64,000 nt of DNA from Schaedlerella arabinosiphila (GCF_003885045.1 NZ_RHJS01000002.1:2852001-2916000); one strand, 5' to 3'. Positions 18,159 to 28,063 are shown, counted from the first letter of the stretch. Numbers and translations are program-made. The notes: generated from the letters alone by a model not told the origin.

Positions 18159-19568
18159 TCATCTACTAAATCTTGACATATATTTTATTACCGTTTGTTT
18201 ATTCTTTAATGCAATAATAAGCAGTAGTATTATAATAATTACAATAAGCGCATACCTTATTACCAACAAGGAATACAAACTCATCATAATCAAACATATT
18301 ATTGCCATTAAAACGATACATAATAAATTGAACGGTGTGCTATACACTTTAGAATAGCCCTTTTTTCTACTGTATAGATAATGCAAAAGCATCTCTAAAA
18401 AGCAACTTATTAATGTTGTATATGCAGCAGCTATGTATCCGAAGGTCGGTATGACGACATAATTCAACGCAACATTTATCAACGCGCATGTCCCTCCAAT
18501 AAATGGAAATATTTTTTGTTTTTTATGGTATCTTTCTAATCCACCATAAAGGCTGTATATCATAGAACAGTAATATGCTAGCACAACAGGAGGAATTACA
18601 TACATCGCTTCTCTATAACTATTTCCTCCCATAAGCATTAGTGCTTCAGGTGCAACAGAAACCAAACCAATACATAACAAGGAAAATAGTGTAATATATG
18701 GATAACTATATCTCTTAATTTCAAATCCCCTTTCTTTATTCATCATTTCAAAAACCCATGGATCCCACGCAGATTCCATAGAGTTTCTAATTAAGTTTAC
18801 AATCAACGCCCCAGAATAAGCTACACTGTATAATGCGACTGATTCAGAGTCACAAAACTTTTGAATCATTATTCTGTCTGATGAATGCATGATATTACTA
18901 GATAAATGATGAATCACCAGAGGGAGTGAAATAACAAGAGCATATTTACAATACTCTATTGATAATTCTTTTCCTCTTATAATTAATGAAACCGAAATAA
19001 GAAAATCTATTATAATGATGGGCAAATAGTGACCAATAGACCTTGCAAAAAATCCATCTTCCAGGCTAACAACCAATAATAATGCCAACAATAATGATGT
19101 ACAGAAACTTATAAAAGTCATGATAACTGTAGGCTTATATTGCATCTCAATGCGCAATTTAGCTTGAAGAATTTCCATTCCCGGAGATACAATCAAATAG
19201 ATCATAACAATATATAAAGCATAAACTGGCAATCCAACAAATGTAGAAATGTAATTCCTGAACACAAAAACAATGGTTGAAAACAAAAATGTACATGATA
19301 TGCTAAATAATGTTATGGACGATATGAACCCGTCAAAGTTTTTTTTATAATCGTATCTTGCCAATGGAACCGAATTAGCCAGATTTAAGGTAACCACAAC
19401 ACTCAATATGCTAATCCATGAACCAAGTGTTGCAAAATCACCAATCTCACCTTTTGATAGAAGCCGTGTAAAAATTGGCGTAGTCAAAAATGCCATTCCT
19501 TTGATAAGAAATGAACAAACAGTATACCATACACCGGCTTTTAATACTTTACTGCCATTTTCCTTCAT
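18159..19568 (-). CDS. Wzx-type polysaccharide flippase
   Basis: Integral membrane protein of 469 residues with about 12 predicted hydrophobic helices. The N-terminus is typical of the MOP/PST exporter family (LKAGVWYTVCSFLIKGMAFL, then TTPIFTRLLSKGEIGDFATL). It would flip the undecaprenyl-linked repeat unit to the outer face for the Wzy polymerase encoded nearby at 22200-23300. Low GC and many isoleucine codons match the rest of the cluster. The ribosome site is weak. Confidence 0.9.
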   Translation of the reverse strand: MKENGSKVLKAGVWYTVCSFLIKGMAFLTTPIFTRLLSKGEIGDFATLGSWISILSVVVTLNLANSVPLARYDYKKNFDGFISSITLFSISCTFLFSTIVFVFRNYISTFVGLPVYALYIVMIYLIVSPGMEILQAKLRIEMQYKPTVIMTFISFCTSLLLALLLVVSLEDGFFARSIGHYLPIIIIDFLISVSLIIRGKELSIEYCKYALVISLPLVIHHLSSNIMHSSDRIMIQKFCDSESVALYSVAYSGALIVNLIRNSMESAWDPWVFEMMNKERGFEIKRYSYPYITLFSLLCIGLVSVAPEALMLMGGNSYREAMYVIPPVVLAYYCSMIYSLYGGLERYHKKQKIFPFIGGTCALINVALNYVVIPTFGYIAAAYTTLISCFLEMLLHYLYSRKKGYSKVYSTPFNLLCIVLMAIICLIMMSLYSLLVIRYALIVIIIILLLIIALKNKQTVIKYMSRFSR

Positions 19569-19605
19569 ATTAATTCGCTCACTTATATTACTACATCATC
19601 TAAGC

Positions 19606-20745
19606 TTATTTGCTCTTATTCATAGACTTACGATGTATTCTTCTAACCATTTTTTTCACTCTGCTTCCCATAGCTATAACACCATAGTACAACCTATCTG
19701 TTTTAAACTCCTCATGCAAATGGACTGGTGCGTTCATAATCTGATCAAACTCATTATCATCTATACGTAAATTCTCTTTAATTTCGTTGAAATACGAGTT
19801 CATCATTTTCTCGTCATACAATGGTTGTTTTAAGACGTCTAATGCCTCACTTCTTGTAAGTTGGTCTGAAATAATCATACTAGATAGATGACTAGTACGT
19901 TTATCAACGCCAAATTTTTTAGTAAACCAAACCAGCTGAATAAATGCTGTTAATTTATTTTCCAAATGCTTAGCACCATAATATTGAAATCCGCAAAATT
20001 GCTCCAATTCTTTAAACGCTCTATTACGATTATAATCAATATAATTTAATGGTTTGCGTTCTTTGATTCCTAATTCAAACCTCGTTGCAAGAATTCTCCA
20101 ATTAGACGTAAATCTAAGTTTATCAATCCCTTCTTCCCCATATTTATGATATATATCCATAAGATTCACTTTATCCCTTGCCGAATGCGTATTTCCTGCC
20201 TGTAAAATGCATTCCAAAGCAAAGTTCTCCCCCGATAAAAAATAAGTCGTTCGATACTTCTTCGCTTCAGAATAAAGAAAAGCAAACAGAATGTTATCCT
20301 GTGGCGCTGCAACATTAGGTACACCTGCCTTCATATATGCCTTAATAAGACCATTAAATTGATCTTTGTCTGGAACTATGTTATGAATATCGATACCTGT
20401 AGCTTTTGATAGTTTAGCAATATTAGATTTAGAAATATCTGTATCATACCCATCGTCAACATGTATAGCTAGGATTCTTAATCCCCACTTATACCCAAGG
20501 TATAACAAATACGATGAATCTAAACCACCACTAATCCCCATGATACAATCATATTTTTTCCCTTTTCCATCCTTCTTGATCTCCTCAACCATCCTTTTGA
20601 TCATTAACTGACCTTCCCCATTGGGGAAGTATATATGCTTTTTCTTTATCAATGCATTTGTGCAGTAATTGCAATACCCATTACCGTCAAAAGTTATTAA
20701 CTTGTCAGAAGAATCATTCATAACGCAACGTTTGCATACTCTCAT
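19606..20745 (-). CDS. N-acetyl sugar amidotransferase, WbpG/PseA-like
   Basis: 379 residues with a PP-loop ATP-pyrophosphatase core: CIMGISGGLDSSYLLYLGYK provides the SGGxDSS ATP site. The N-terminus has a Cys4-like cluster, CKRCVMNDSS and YCNYC, typical of the WbpG family. In Pseudomonas aeruginosa WbpG works with HisH/HisF-type partners, which supply ammonia, to turn a 3-acetamido group into an acetamidino group on the ManNAc3NAc-uronate sugar. Every enzyme for that sugar is in this cluster, which supports the same role. No hisH- or hisF-like partner is seen in the window. The ATG at 20745 has correct spacing from GGGAGG; the one at 20751 is too close. The gene overlaps the upstream glycosyltransferase. 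Confidence 0.85.
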   Translation of the reverse strand: MRVCKRCVMNDSSDKLITFDGNGYCNYCTNALIKKKHIYFPNGEGQLMIKRMVEEIKKDGKGKKYDCIMGISGGLDSSYLLYLGYKWGLRILAIHVDDGYDTDISKSNIAKLSKATGIDIHNIVPDKDQFNGLIKAYMKAGVPNVAAPQDNILFAFLYSEAKKYRTTYFLSGENFALECILQAGNTHSARDKVNLMDIYHKYGEEGIDKLRFTSNWRILATRFELGIKERKPLNYIDYNRNRAFKELEQFCGFQYYGAKHLENKLTAFIQLVWFTKKFGVDKRTSHLSSMIISDQLTRSEALDVLKQPLYDEKMMNSYFNEIKENLRIDDNEFDQIMNAPVHLHEEFKTDRLYYGVIAMGSRVKKMVRRIHRKSMNKSK

Positions 20746-20747
20746 TT

Positions 20748-21860
20748 TCATGCCTCCCTAAGATACTCTATTAAACCGCTTAGAGCTTTACTCATATTTA
20801 ATTCATTTTCAGCGCATTCTCTTATTTCTTGTATCATTGAAACAGATGAGTCATTATGAACGTATAGTTTTTCGTAAAAACCTATTATTTCATCGAAATC
20901 AATGACACTGTCATCATTTGGAAACTCAAGTATGTATTTATTTAATTTGTCATTATCCATTACATCAAGACGAACGCCCGTTATTATCGGTAATCCTACT
21001 GTTAAGTATTCCCGTGACTTCAACTCACAGGAATAAAAAAGGTCTTTTCTATATGCCCCTAAGCTACAAACCCCAATGTCGCTATTGTCATAAACCTCTA
21101 GAATCTTTGCCTTTTCTAACAGCCCTAGGAATTGTATATGCTCGTGTAAACATAAATCATTTACTAATTTCATATATTTATTCTTTTCAGGTCCTTCTCC
21201 CACAAAGAAAAGAGTAATCTCTTGCTCCCCCCCCTTATCATAGTATTCCCTCAATCCATGAATCAATCTATCATAACCATGCCAATAATCGAACATAGCT
21301 GCAGCTACAAGGTTTATTGATTTAATTTCAGCTCTTGGTTTTCGCTTCCTAGTCTCTATTACGTTGTACCCATTTAGTATCTTTATAGTTTTGACTCCGA
21401 ATATTTCCTTCTCATTTCCCACAACTGTTATCCTATCCACATATCTGTTTATTCTCTTTCGAGTAATCATATCCTTGATTAGTAATGTATAATTAGTCCT
21501 CTTCTTTATTATTTCTTTATCATAAGGATAGGTCGGGATTTCCATAACTACTTTTGTGTTATGATTATTCTTTTTCACATTCTTGAGAAAGATCAAGAAA
21601 AAAACATTCATGAAATATGGCCGTCTCAAATATATAAAATCATATTTTTTTAGTGTCGCATCATATTTCCAGTTTGGTACAATATTTGTAAAGGGCATTC
21701 TATATAATATTTTATATCCACATATATAATTGGGCTTCATTAACAATGTATCAACTTTTAGACCATTATCATTCATAGTGCAAATTTGATTATGGATTTT
21801 TATATTCACTCCACCCGAACTTTTTAAATCATTATATATAATGAATAGTCCTCTTTTCAT
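20748..21860 (-). CDS. GT4-like glycosyltransferase
   Basis: 370 residues with GT-B organisation. The N-terminus FIIYNDLKSSGGVNIKIHNQ has the Gly-rich loop. The second domain carries TLFFVGEGPEKNKYMKLVND and the acidic segment VYDNSDIGVCSLGAYRKDLF with SCELKSREYLTVGLP, equivalent to the donor-binding E-x7-E region. The product is a cytoplasmic enzyme that probably adds one sugar to the repeat unit. It follows a 339-base gap in the cluster and has only a weak ribosome site, so an internal promoter may lie upstream. The specificity is unknown. Confidence 0.8.
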   Translation of the reverse strand: MKRGLFIIYNDLKSSGGVNIKIHNQICTMNDNGLKVDTLLMKPNYICGYKILYRMPFTNIVPNWKYDATLKKYDFIYLRRPYFMNVFFLIFLKNVKKNNHNTKVVMEIPTYPYDKEIIKKRTNYTLLIKDMITRKRINRYVDRITVVGNEKEIFGVKTIKILNGYNVIETRKRKPRAEIKSINLVAAAMFDYWHGYDRLIHGLREYYDKGGEQEITLFFVGEGPEKNKYMKLVNDLCLHEHIQFLGLLEKAKILEVYDNSDIGVCSLGAYRKDLFYSCELKSREYLTVGLPIITGVRLDVMDNDKLNKYILEFPNDDSVIDFDEIIGFYEKLYVHNDSSVSMIQEIRECAENELNMSKALSGLIEYLREA

Positions 21861-22199
21861 TTAAAAACGTGTAGGTAATTCATTGAAATCAAAACATTAC
21901 CTCACTTCCTCCCTTCTGTAATAAAGTGTGCAAAAAACACTGGTTTAATGCATTGATACTATTAATGGATTTTGACATGATGTAGTTAAAAATATCGTAT
22001 AAATACATTTTTCAACCAAGATAAATACTATGCATTTATGAAAAACCAAATTTCCAATCCTCGTTGATACGGGTTTTTATTACCGCATCACACCAAAGAA
22101 TCGTTAGTAAACTCATCTTATACTCACAAATGACGTTTTTTACATCTCTTTATTACACTTGTCACCAAATCCTAATTATTATGTAAATTATTACAATCT
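21861..22199 (-). other. 339-base intergenic gap inside polysaccharide cluster
   Basis: AT-rich, with no supported reading frame on either strand and no clear terminator hairpin. It could hold an internal promoter for the downstream genes, but I see no convincing -35/-10 pair. Confidence 0.5.
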
Positions 22200-23300
22200 T
22201 CAATAAATTGCCACAACCTGAATTGCTATCATCCCTAGAGTTGCTAATAAAGCTGCATATCTTGTAACACTATTTCTTTTATGCTCTTCCATATTTACGT
22301 ATATTACCGGAACTGAATATACAAATAAATAATCAACGACTCTACTAAAAGCCCTAAACGGGTATCCAAAACAAAGTAATACCATTCCACACGTCATTGA
22401 CATTTTTAGATTCATCTTACGATTATTCTTATCTTCAGAAAAATATATTAGAATAACGCTTATAATCCACATAAGCCAGTCCCTTAATCCTACTCGATAA
22501 TCTGCATCATTCACTTTGGTTGAGAAACCTACTAATGGACTCCAAGATAAAAACCTAAGTAATAATTGAGCAATAACTGGTGTTACAATACTACCGATAT
22601 TAAATAGAAACCACACAAATACAAAAGTAAGAACGATCATAGCATTTTTTCTTGATATTCTAATATCCCTCATACATATAAAAACTGGAATAATATTTAA
22701 CAAGCCCATTGATTGTACACTCATAGATAGAGCCAATAGTAGTATTATCAGCCATAATTTCTTTTTCTTTTTCATTGACTCTGCCACAGCGCAAATACCT
22801 AAGCCAATGCTGAGTCCTCCTCTAAGTACAATCGCCGAATAATGAAATCCATACATTATCATAAACAGCATTGCGACTCTTAAAATATCCACATTTACTT
22901 TTGTTTTTATCTCATTACATAAGCTATTAATTCCCACAATAAATATAGTAAGCGATATTATTGAATTAACAAACACAAAGCCCCGAAATGTTATTCCCAA
23001 GCCTTTTATAAAAAACATATATAATACAAATCCAATGTCCAATCCCATATAACGATTCCCATATCGAACATCGTAATTATTAATTATGTATTGCAATGAA
23101 TGATTTGACCCAAAGACTTCTAGATATCTCGCAGTATCCTTTACTTCCATTGGTTTGAAAGAAACAAAAAAAGAACTACTTACCACAAAAATCAACAAGA
23201 GAAGCCTTTTATGCTTTACAGATATCTTCCCATTTAACAACATCATGTACGTAAATATTGAAAACAGGATGAAAACACAAAAAAAAATGTTATATGTCAT
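22200..23300 (-). CDS. Wzy-like polysaccharide polymerase (EpsG family)
   Basis: Membrane protein of 366 residues with about ten hydrophobic helices. The pattern of a short loop with VKDTARYLEVFGSNHSLQYI near residue 52, then GLDIGFVLYMFFIKGLGITF, matches the EpsG/Wzy polymerase group. It would join repeat units flipped by Wzx at the outer face of the membrane. A clear AGGTGAAAG site precedes the ATG. Polymerases of this kind are poorly conserved, so the call rests on topology, short motifs and gene company. Confidence 0.82.
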   Translation of the reverse strand: MTYNIFFCVFILFSIFTYMMLLNGKISVKHKRLLLLIFVVSSSFFVSFKPMEVKDTARYLEVFGSNHSLQYIINNYDVRYGNRYMGLDIGFVLYMFFIKGLGITFRGFVFVNSIISLTIFIVGINSLCNEIKTKVNVDILRVAMLFMIMYGFHYSAIVLRGGLSIGLGICAVAESMKKKKKLWLIILLLALSMSVQSMGLLNIIPVFICMRDIRISRKNAMIVLTFVFVWFLFNIGSIVTPVIAQLLLRFLSWSPLVGFSTKVNDADYRVGLRDWLMWIISVILIYFSEDKNNRKMNLKMSMTCGMVLLCFGYPFRAFSRVVDYLFVYSVPVIYVNMEEHKRNSVTRYAALLATLGMIAIQVVAIY

Positions 23301-23334
23301 ATACTTTCACCTATTCCATTGGTGCTTAATCCAC

Positions 23335-24660
23335 TTACAATCTCCACCACTGTAAACCGCTCTTCTTCAAATCTTCAATCTTGTAAAGTCCTTTTACATC
23401 AACAAGTACCTTTCCGTCATTAGACACATCAGTTCTGTATAGCTTCTTGATATCATCAAGAGACAACGCCTTAAACTCATCATGTGCTACAGCAACTATC
23501 ACACAGTCAGCATCATGAACATCTTCAAGCTTAGTGAGTTCGACACCATACTCGTTTCTTGCATCTCTCTCGTTAGCCCATGGATCAACAACAATGGGCT
23601 TGATTCTGAATCTGCCCAACTCGTTAATAATGTCATCCACCTTACTATTTCTTATATCTGGGCAGTTTTCTTTAAAGGTTAAGCCCAGAATAACTACTTT
23701 ACTCTTCTTAGGTGCCTGACCTGCTTTAATCATCTTACGGATAGCAGCATCAGCGACATATGCACCCATGTGATCATTAACAATACGTCCGTTCAGGATA
23801 ATCTGTGAATGATACCCTAACTTCTCAGCCTCATACGTAAAATAGTACGGATCAACACCGATGCAATGTCCACCAACTAATCCTGGTCTAAAGCCAAGTG
23901 CATTCCACTTGGTGTTCATGCCATCTACAACTTCGTTTGTGTCAATGCTCATACTGTCAAATACCATTGCCAGCTCATTCATGAAAGCAATATTTATGTC
24001 TCGCTGAGAATTCTCTACAACTTTCACAGCTTCAGCTGTACGAAGATTAGAAACTGGATATGTCCCAACTTCGATAACGATGTCATAAACAGCTTTAATT
24101 GTTTCAAGAGACTCTTTGTCGATACCAGATACAATCTTACGAATGTTCTCAAGTCTATGAACCTTATCACTGGGGTTGATTCTTTCAGGACTATATCCTA
24201 CTTTAAAATCTTCACCACACTTTAGTCCTGACTCCCTCTCAAGGATAGGAATACACACATCCTCAGTGCAGCCTGGATAAACAGTGGACTCATAAACAAC
24301 TATGGCACCTTTTTGAAGATTTCTGCCAACAATCTCAGATGCTCCGATAACTGGTGTAAGATCCGGCGTGTGATCAGTATTTACAGGAGTAGGAACAGCC
24401 ACAATAATGAACTTTGCTTTCTTAAGCTCTACTTCATCTGCCGCAAACTGGATCTTTGTTTTCTTAATCTCTTCGTTACCAACTTCATTTGTAGGATCGA
24501 TTCCTGACTTGTAGAGTTCAATCTTCTCTTTATTAAGGTCGAAACCGATAACATTGATCCCTTTTTTTGCAAAGGCATGTGCTATAGGCATGCCAACATA
24601 TCCCAATCCCACGAGTGCTAAATATTCTTCTTTTGCTACTAATCTGTTATAAAGTGTCAT
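23335..24660 (-). CDS. UDP-N-acetylhexosamine 6-dehydrogenase (WbpA/WecC/TviB family)
   Basis: 441 residues, the normal length for nucleotide-sugar 6-dehydrogenases. The Rossmann signature is LALVGLGYVGMPIAHAFAKK, and VAVPTPVNTDHTPDLTPV marks the sugar-nucleotide domain. The catalytic Cys is in LVGGHCIGVDPYYF near residue 263. Two NAD-dependent oxidations at C6 convert UDP-GlcNAc (or UDP-ManNAc/GalNAc) to the uronate. In this cluster it would supply the first step of the diacetamido-uronate pathway, since the next gene encodes a WbpB-like oxidoreductase. The exact substrate within the family cannot be fixed by sight. A GGGAGAATAG site precedes the ATG. Confidence 0.9.
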   Translation of the reverse strand: MTLYNRLVAKEEYLALVGLGYVGMPIAHAFAKKGINVIGFDLNKEKIELYKSGIDPTNEVGNEEIKKTKIQFAADEVELKKAKFIIVAVPTPVNTDHTPDLTPVIGASEIVGRNLQKGAIVVYESTVYPGCTEDVCIPILERESGLKCGEDFKVGYSPERINPSDKVHRLENIRKIVSGIDKESLETIKAVYDIVIEVGTYPVSNLRTAEAVKVVENSQRDINIAFMNELAMVFDSMSIDTNEVVDGMNTKWNALGFRPGLVGGHCIGVDPYYFTYEAEKLGYHSQIILNGRIVNDHMGAYVADAAIRKMIKAGQAPKKSKVVILGLTFKENCPDIRNSKVDDIINELGRFRIKPIVVDPWANERDARNEYGVELTKLEDVHDADCVIVAVAHDEFKALSLDDIKKLYRTDVSNDGKVLVDVKGLYKIEDLKKSGLQWWRL

Positions 24661-24691
24661 AAGTCTATTCTCCCAAAATTCTTTTCTTAAT

Positions 24692-25780
24692 TTATTTCAT
24701 TACTTTTCTCTCGCCAAATCTTCCAACAAAATCCATTGTTGAACACTCTTTTAATGGTAGTTTCACCGGCTGTCCCTCGGCTGCTGATTTATACACGGCC
24801 AGAACTAATTCTAATGCCCTCCTTCCATCCACTCCCGTTACGTAAGGATCTCTATCACTACTAATCGCATCAATTACATCCTCATAAAGAGGTGTGTGGC
24901 CGAAGCCATACACATTAGGCGGATTTTCATGGAACTGACGCATTACCTCTTCCGGATCATCAAGCTGATCAGAAAATCTCCATTCTTCAATCCGGTTAAC
25001 ACTTGTACCGCCTGCTTTCACCGTGCCTTTCTCACCGAAAAGGTATAACGTCTCTTCAAGGTTTTTAGGGTAAATATCCGTTGTACCCTCGAGAATTCCA
25101 TAGCTTCCATTCTTAAACTTGATAAGTGCCATACCAAAGTCTTCCGCCTCAATGTAATTATGATTGAGCTTATCCGTCATACCCATTACTGTGTCAATTT
25201 CATCGCCCATCATCCATCTGAGAAGATCTGTGTTATGTATACATTGATTCATGAGAGCACCACCATCCTGCTCCCATGTACCACGCCAGTCCGCTCTAGA
25301 ATAATAATTCCAATCTCGACACCAACGGATGTGCGCGGTTCCGTAGAACATCTTTCCAAATCTACCCTTGTCAACAGCGTCTCTAATTTTCTGAATAGAC
25401 TTATTAAATCTGTTCTGATGATTAGCGCAAACCTTAACGCCCTTCTCCTTACCACGTCTTATAATCTCGTCAGCATCAGCTAATGACAGTGCTATAGGTT
25501 TTTCAATAATCACATTACATCCGGCATCTATGCAATCTAAAGCGATAGCCGCATGCTTACCAGATTCTGTACAGATAGCCACAAGTTCCGGTTTCTCAAC
25601 CTCAACCATCTGCTTATAATCTGTGTATGTATGGATTGGATCCAGTTCAAACTTAAGAATCTTGTCATGCATGTTTTCTGGATTGACATCACAAATTCCT
25701 ACAAATTCCAGATTGTTTGCTTTTGCCGCTGCAATGTGATTAGGACTAATCCTTCCACAACCAATTAATGCGTACCTCAT
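24692..25780 (-). CDS. Gfo/Idh/MocA oxidoreductase, WbpB-like
   Basis: 362 residues. The Rossmann motif is YALIGCGRISPNHIAAAKAN, the conserved EKP appears in CNVIIEKPIALS, and the family Asp/His region is GGALMNQCIHNTDLLRWMMG. WbpB oxidises C3 of UDP-GlcNAc-uronate to the keto sugar used by the aminotransferase WbpE. The position, four bases after the 2-epimerase gene and 31 before the dehydrogenase gene, supports that role. GGAGGATAAAAA precedes the ATG. Other Gfo/Idh members oxidise different sugars, so the assignment relies on context. Confidence 0.86.
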   Translation of the reverse strand: MRYALIGCGRISPNHIAAAKANNLEFVGICDVNPENMHDKILKFELDPIHTYTDYKQMVEVEKPELVAICTESGKHAAIALDCIDAGCNVIIEKPIALSLADADEIIRRGKEKGVKVCANHQNRFNKSIQKIRDAVDKGRFGKMFYGTAHIRWCRDWNYYSRADWRGTWEQDGGALMNQCIHNTDLLRWMMGDEIDTVMGMTDKLNHNYIEAEDFGMALIKFKNGSYGILEGTTDIYPKNLEETLYLFGEKGTVKAGGTSVNRIEEWRFSDQLDDPEEVMRQFHENPPNVYGFGHTPLYEDVIDAISSDRDPYVTGVDGRRALELVLAVYKSAAEGQPVKLPLKECSTMDFVGRFGERKVMK

Positions 25781-25783
25781 TTT

Positions 25784-26857
25784 TTATCCTCCTGTTTTTT
25801 CTATGATTTCACATATTTTTTCAGCTGCATGACCATCACCAAATGGCTTATAGTCAGAATTAATAACTTGCTTCTTACTCAGTTTTTCAAGAATATCCTT
25901 ATGATCCGCCTTTGCAAGTTGATTTCTGTTATCGACCATCGTTTCCGGCCAAACAACATAATCCAATACGAATACACACTGCACCCCAGCGTAAAATGCC
26001 TCGCACTGTAATCCTCCTGAATCCGTGACGATCTTCTTCGCATGCTTTGTCAAGTGAACCGAATCAGAATATCCAACAGGTTGTGTAAGAATAATATTTT
26101 TAAAGTTCTCTCTATTTACCATCCTCTCGGCCCTATCATGATTCCTTGGATGAACCGGATAAATTGTCGGTGCGTCCAAACCGTTCATTGCAAGCAGAAT
26201 TTCTGTTAAGGGTTCATTTGAATATGTATTCTCTTGCCTATGACAAGTCATATAATAGAATTCATTCGGTATACTTACCGGGTTGTTGTTAAAATCAAGT
26301 ATATGCGGTTCATCCCATGGCTTATCCGCAAAGTATAAGAATGAATCATACATAATATTCCCAACACAATAAGACCGTTCCCCTAAGCCTTCTTTTTTTA
26401 ACTTGTCCAGGGCATCTTCAGTAGCACAGAAATTCAATGTAGCCAAATGATCTGTTGTAATGCGGTTGACTTCTTCTGGATTATCCAATGTCCCAAGTCT
26501 GTTACCTGCTTCTACATGAAATACAGGAATACGAAGTTTTACAGCGGCCAGTCCTGCAGCTAAAGTGGAATTTGTATCTCCATAAACCAACAGTGCATCC
26601 GGATTCTCCTTCTGAAGAATCTCCTCAATCCCTATCAACATCTTTGCAGTCATCTGCGCATGAGAACCACCTGAAACTCCAAGGTTATAATCCGGCTCAG
26701 GTATTCCCATCTCCCGAAAGAATACAGCAGACATATTGTCATCGAAATGTTGACCTGTGTGTACGAGAATCTCCTGATGATGTTTTCTGATTTCTCTTGA
26801 ACCTGCTGCAGCTTTAATAAACTGAGGCCTAGCTCCTACTACAGTAAGGATTTTCAT
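25784..26857 (-). CDS. Non-hydrolysing UDP-N-acetylhexosamine 2-epimerase, WbpI/WecB-like
   Basis: 357 residues from the ATG at 26857, which follows AGAGGAG; an in-frame start at 26905 would add a sequence that is not part of the family. The opening ILTVVGARPQFIKAA, then HTGQHFDDNMSAVFF, VYGDTNSTLAAGLAAVKLRI and VHLTKHAKKIVTDSGGLQCE are classic for the WecB/WbpI family. It would invert C2, giving the manno-configured diacetamido-uronate (last step of the Wbp route) or UDP-ManNAc. With wbpB- and wbpA-like genes next in line and wbpD/E-like genes further on, the WbpI role is favoured. Confidence 0.88.
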   Translation of the reverse strand: MKILTVVGARPQFIKAAAGSREIRKHHQEILVHTGQHFDDNMSAVFFREMGIPEPDYNLGVSGGSHAQMTAKMLIGIEEILQKENPDALLVYGDTNSTLAAGLAAVKLRIPVFHVEAGNRLGTLDNPEEVNRITTDHLATLNFCATEDALDKLKKEGLGERSYCVGNIMYDSFLYFADKPWDEPHILDFNNNPVSIPNEFYYMTCHRQENTYSNEPLTEILLAMNGLDAPTIYPVHPRNHDRAERMVNRENFKNIILTQPVGYSDSVHLTKHAKKIVTDSGGLQCEAFYAGVQCVFVLDYVVWPETMVDNRNQLAKADHKDILEKLSKKQVINSDYKPFGDGHAAEKICEIIEKTGG

Positions 26858-26943
26858 TGATTTCTCCTCTAAAAGAGAGGGTTTTTCAACAGTTTTCAGC
26901 TTCAACTACGAAATTCCCCCATCTCTTCTACAAAATTCTATTT

Positions 26944-27285
26944 TTATATATTTCTTTCCTCTTCTAATGCAGTCGTAAATAAAGTTGCCGTACGCATCAG
27001 GCATTCCTTTTGTCCAAACTGCATCTGACGATACAGCCTTACCAGTTTTATCTCACTCACCGACAACGTATCCACATTGATATCCTCATCCCTTCCTGAC
27101 AGCAGATAGTTTGACGTCACTCCCAAGAATTCTGCCATCTTTATGATATGGATCAGGAAGGATTTATGTTATCAATTTCCAATGTGTAAATGCTCCGTTC
27201 CCAAAACCCAGATACTCTACCATTTCTTTTTCTGTGATTCCCTTTTCTTTCAACAACTCCAAGATCCTTAATTTTTCGGTAGCGA
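26944..27285 (-). pseudogene. Remnant of an XRE-type helix-turn-helix regulator
   Basis: Minus-strand reading gives LRILELLKEKGITEKEMVEY and LGFGNGAFTHWKL in one frame (about 27175-27280). After several stop and shift differences it continues in another frame with MAEFLGVTSNYLLSGRDEDI (26944-27138). Together these form the usual small Cro/C1 helix-turn-helix domain and its linker. The middle, where KxDNG..S..K is expected, is scrambled, and no start codon is found at the 5' end. It was probably a phage-like or plasmid regulator that inserted in the cluster and decayed. Confidence 0.6.
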
Positions 27286-27299
27286 TGTTCTATATGATG

Positions 27300-27622
27300 A
27301 AGACCGGCGCCGAGTTCACTTACGCTCATTACCATTCCATCCGAAACATTGATGTGTTCGATATTCCTGTAGAAGATCTTATTCTCATTAACCGCGATTT
27401 CAAGCGCTATATCCGTATACTCAAGGAGAACATATCCATACAACCGTTGATCTGTCTATTGCGTACATTACATGCTCACTAGATTCATGCCTTGGTCTTG
27501 GAAAGAAGTTCTTCGGACTTCTTAAGGATTTCCTGGGTCATCATGTCACCTACAAGCAGATGTACGATGAGATACGAGAAAAACGAAATCACAAGGAGGA
27601 TGAAATCCATGGATCAGCGTAA
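27300..27622 (+). other. Possible remnant coding stretch of unknown origin, opposite strand to cluster
   Basis: On the plus strand, against the direction of the cluster, frames near 27310-27480 and 27415-27622 look protein-like. One reads SCLGLGKKFFGLLKDFLGHH followed by VTYKQMYDEIREKRNHKEDE, ending at a TAA near 27622. No start codon fits well, and the frames break into each other. I recognise no family. It is plausibly a decayed insert. Confidence 0.3.
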
Positions 27623-27938
27623 TACCAAAACAAACTGCAGCCATGCGGCGCACGGTCTGTCACTCAGTGGAACCGTCATTGACAGAACAAGACGGATGGT
27701 TCCCCATGATCATCCGACAACGGAAATCGTGACATACACCATTCAGGACGGATACAACCGCAAATTCTATGTCAATGACTATGCCTCCGACGGATACCAC
27801 GGCCTCAATTCCAGCGTATGCTTTATCGTTTACATCAAAGCGTACAACCACAAAAATGGAGCTTTCACGCGGCGAGCATTTTTAATCAATCAACACACTT
27901 CTTGCACTATAGGCTGTGAAAATATCATTGTTTTATGA
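27609..27938 (+). CDS. Hypothetical protein, 109 aa, unsure
   Basis: An ATG at 27609 follows AAGGAGG at good distance, which is why I list it. The product starts MDQRNTKTNCSHAAHGLSLS and contains TEIVTYTIQDGYNRKFYVND followed by YASDGYHGLNSSVCFIVYIK. It has no signal peptide or membrane segment, and I recognise no family. It runs against the polysaccharide operon inside a zone of remnants (26.9-28.0 kb), so it may be a leftover of an inserted element rather than an active gene. Confidence 0.4.
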   Translation: MDQRNTKTNCSHAAHGLSLSGTVIDRTRRMVPHDHPTTEIVTYTIQDGYNRKFYVNDYASDGYHGLNSSVCFIVYIKAYNHKNGAFTRRAFLINQHTSCTIGCENIIVL

Positions 27939-28063
27939 TGTGTTCATGGTCTTTTCCTTTCTTGTCGGTAATCTTTAGGCTATCAATACCACTTTTATAT
28001 CTGACTTACAGACACGACTTAGTGTCTAGTTGGCTCCATTTTTCTATCCGATTATAAAGTCTT

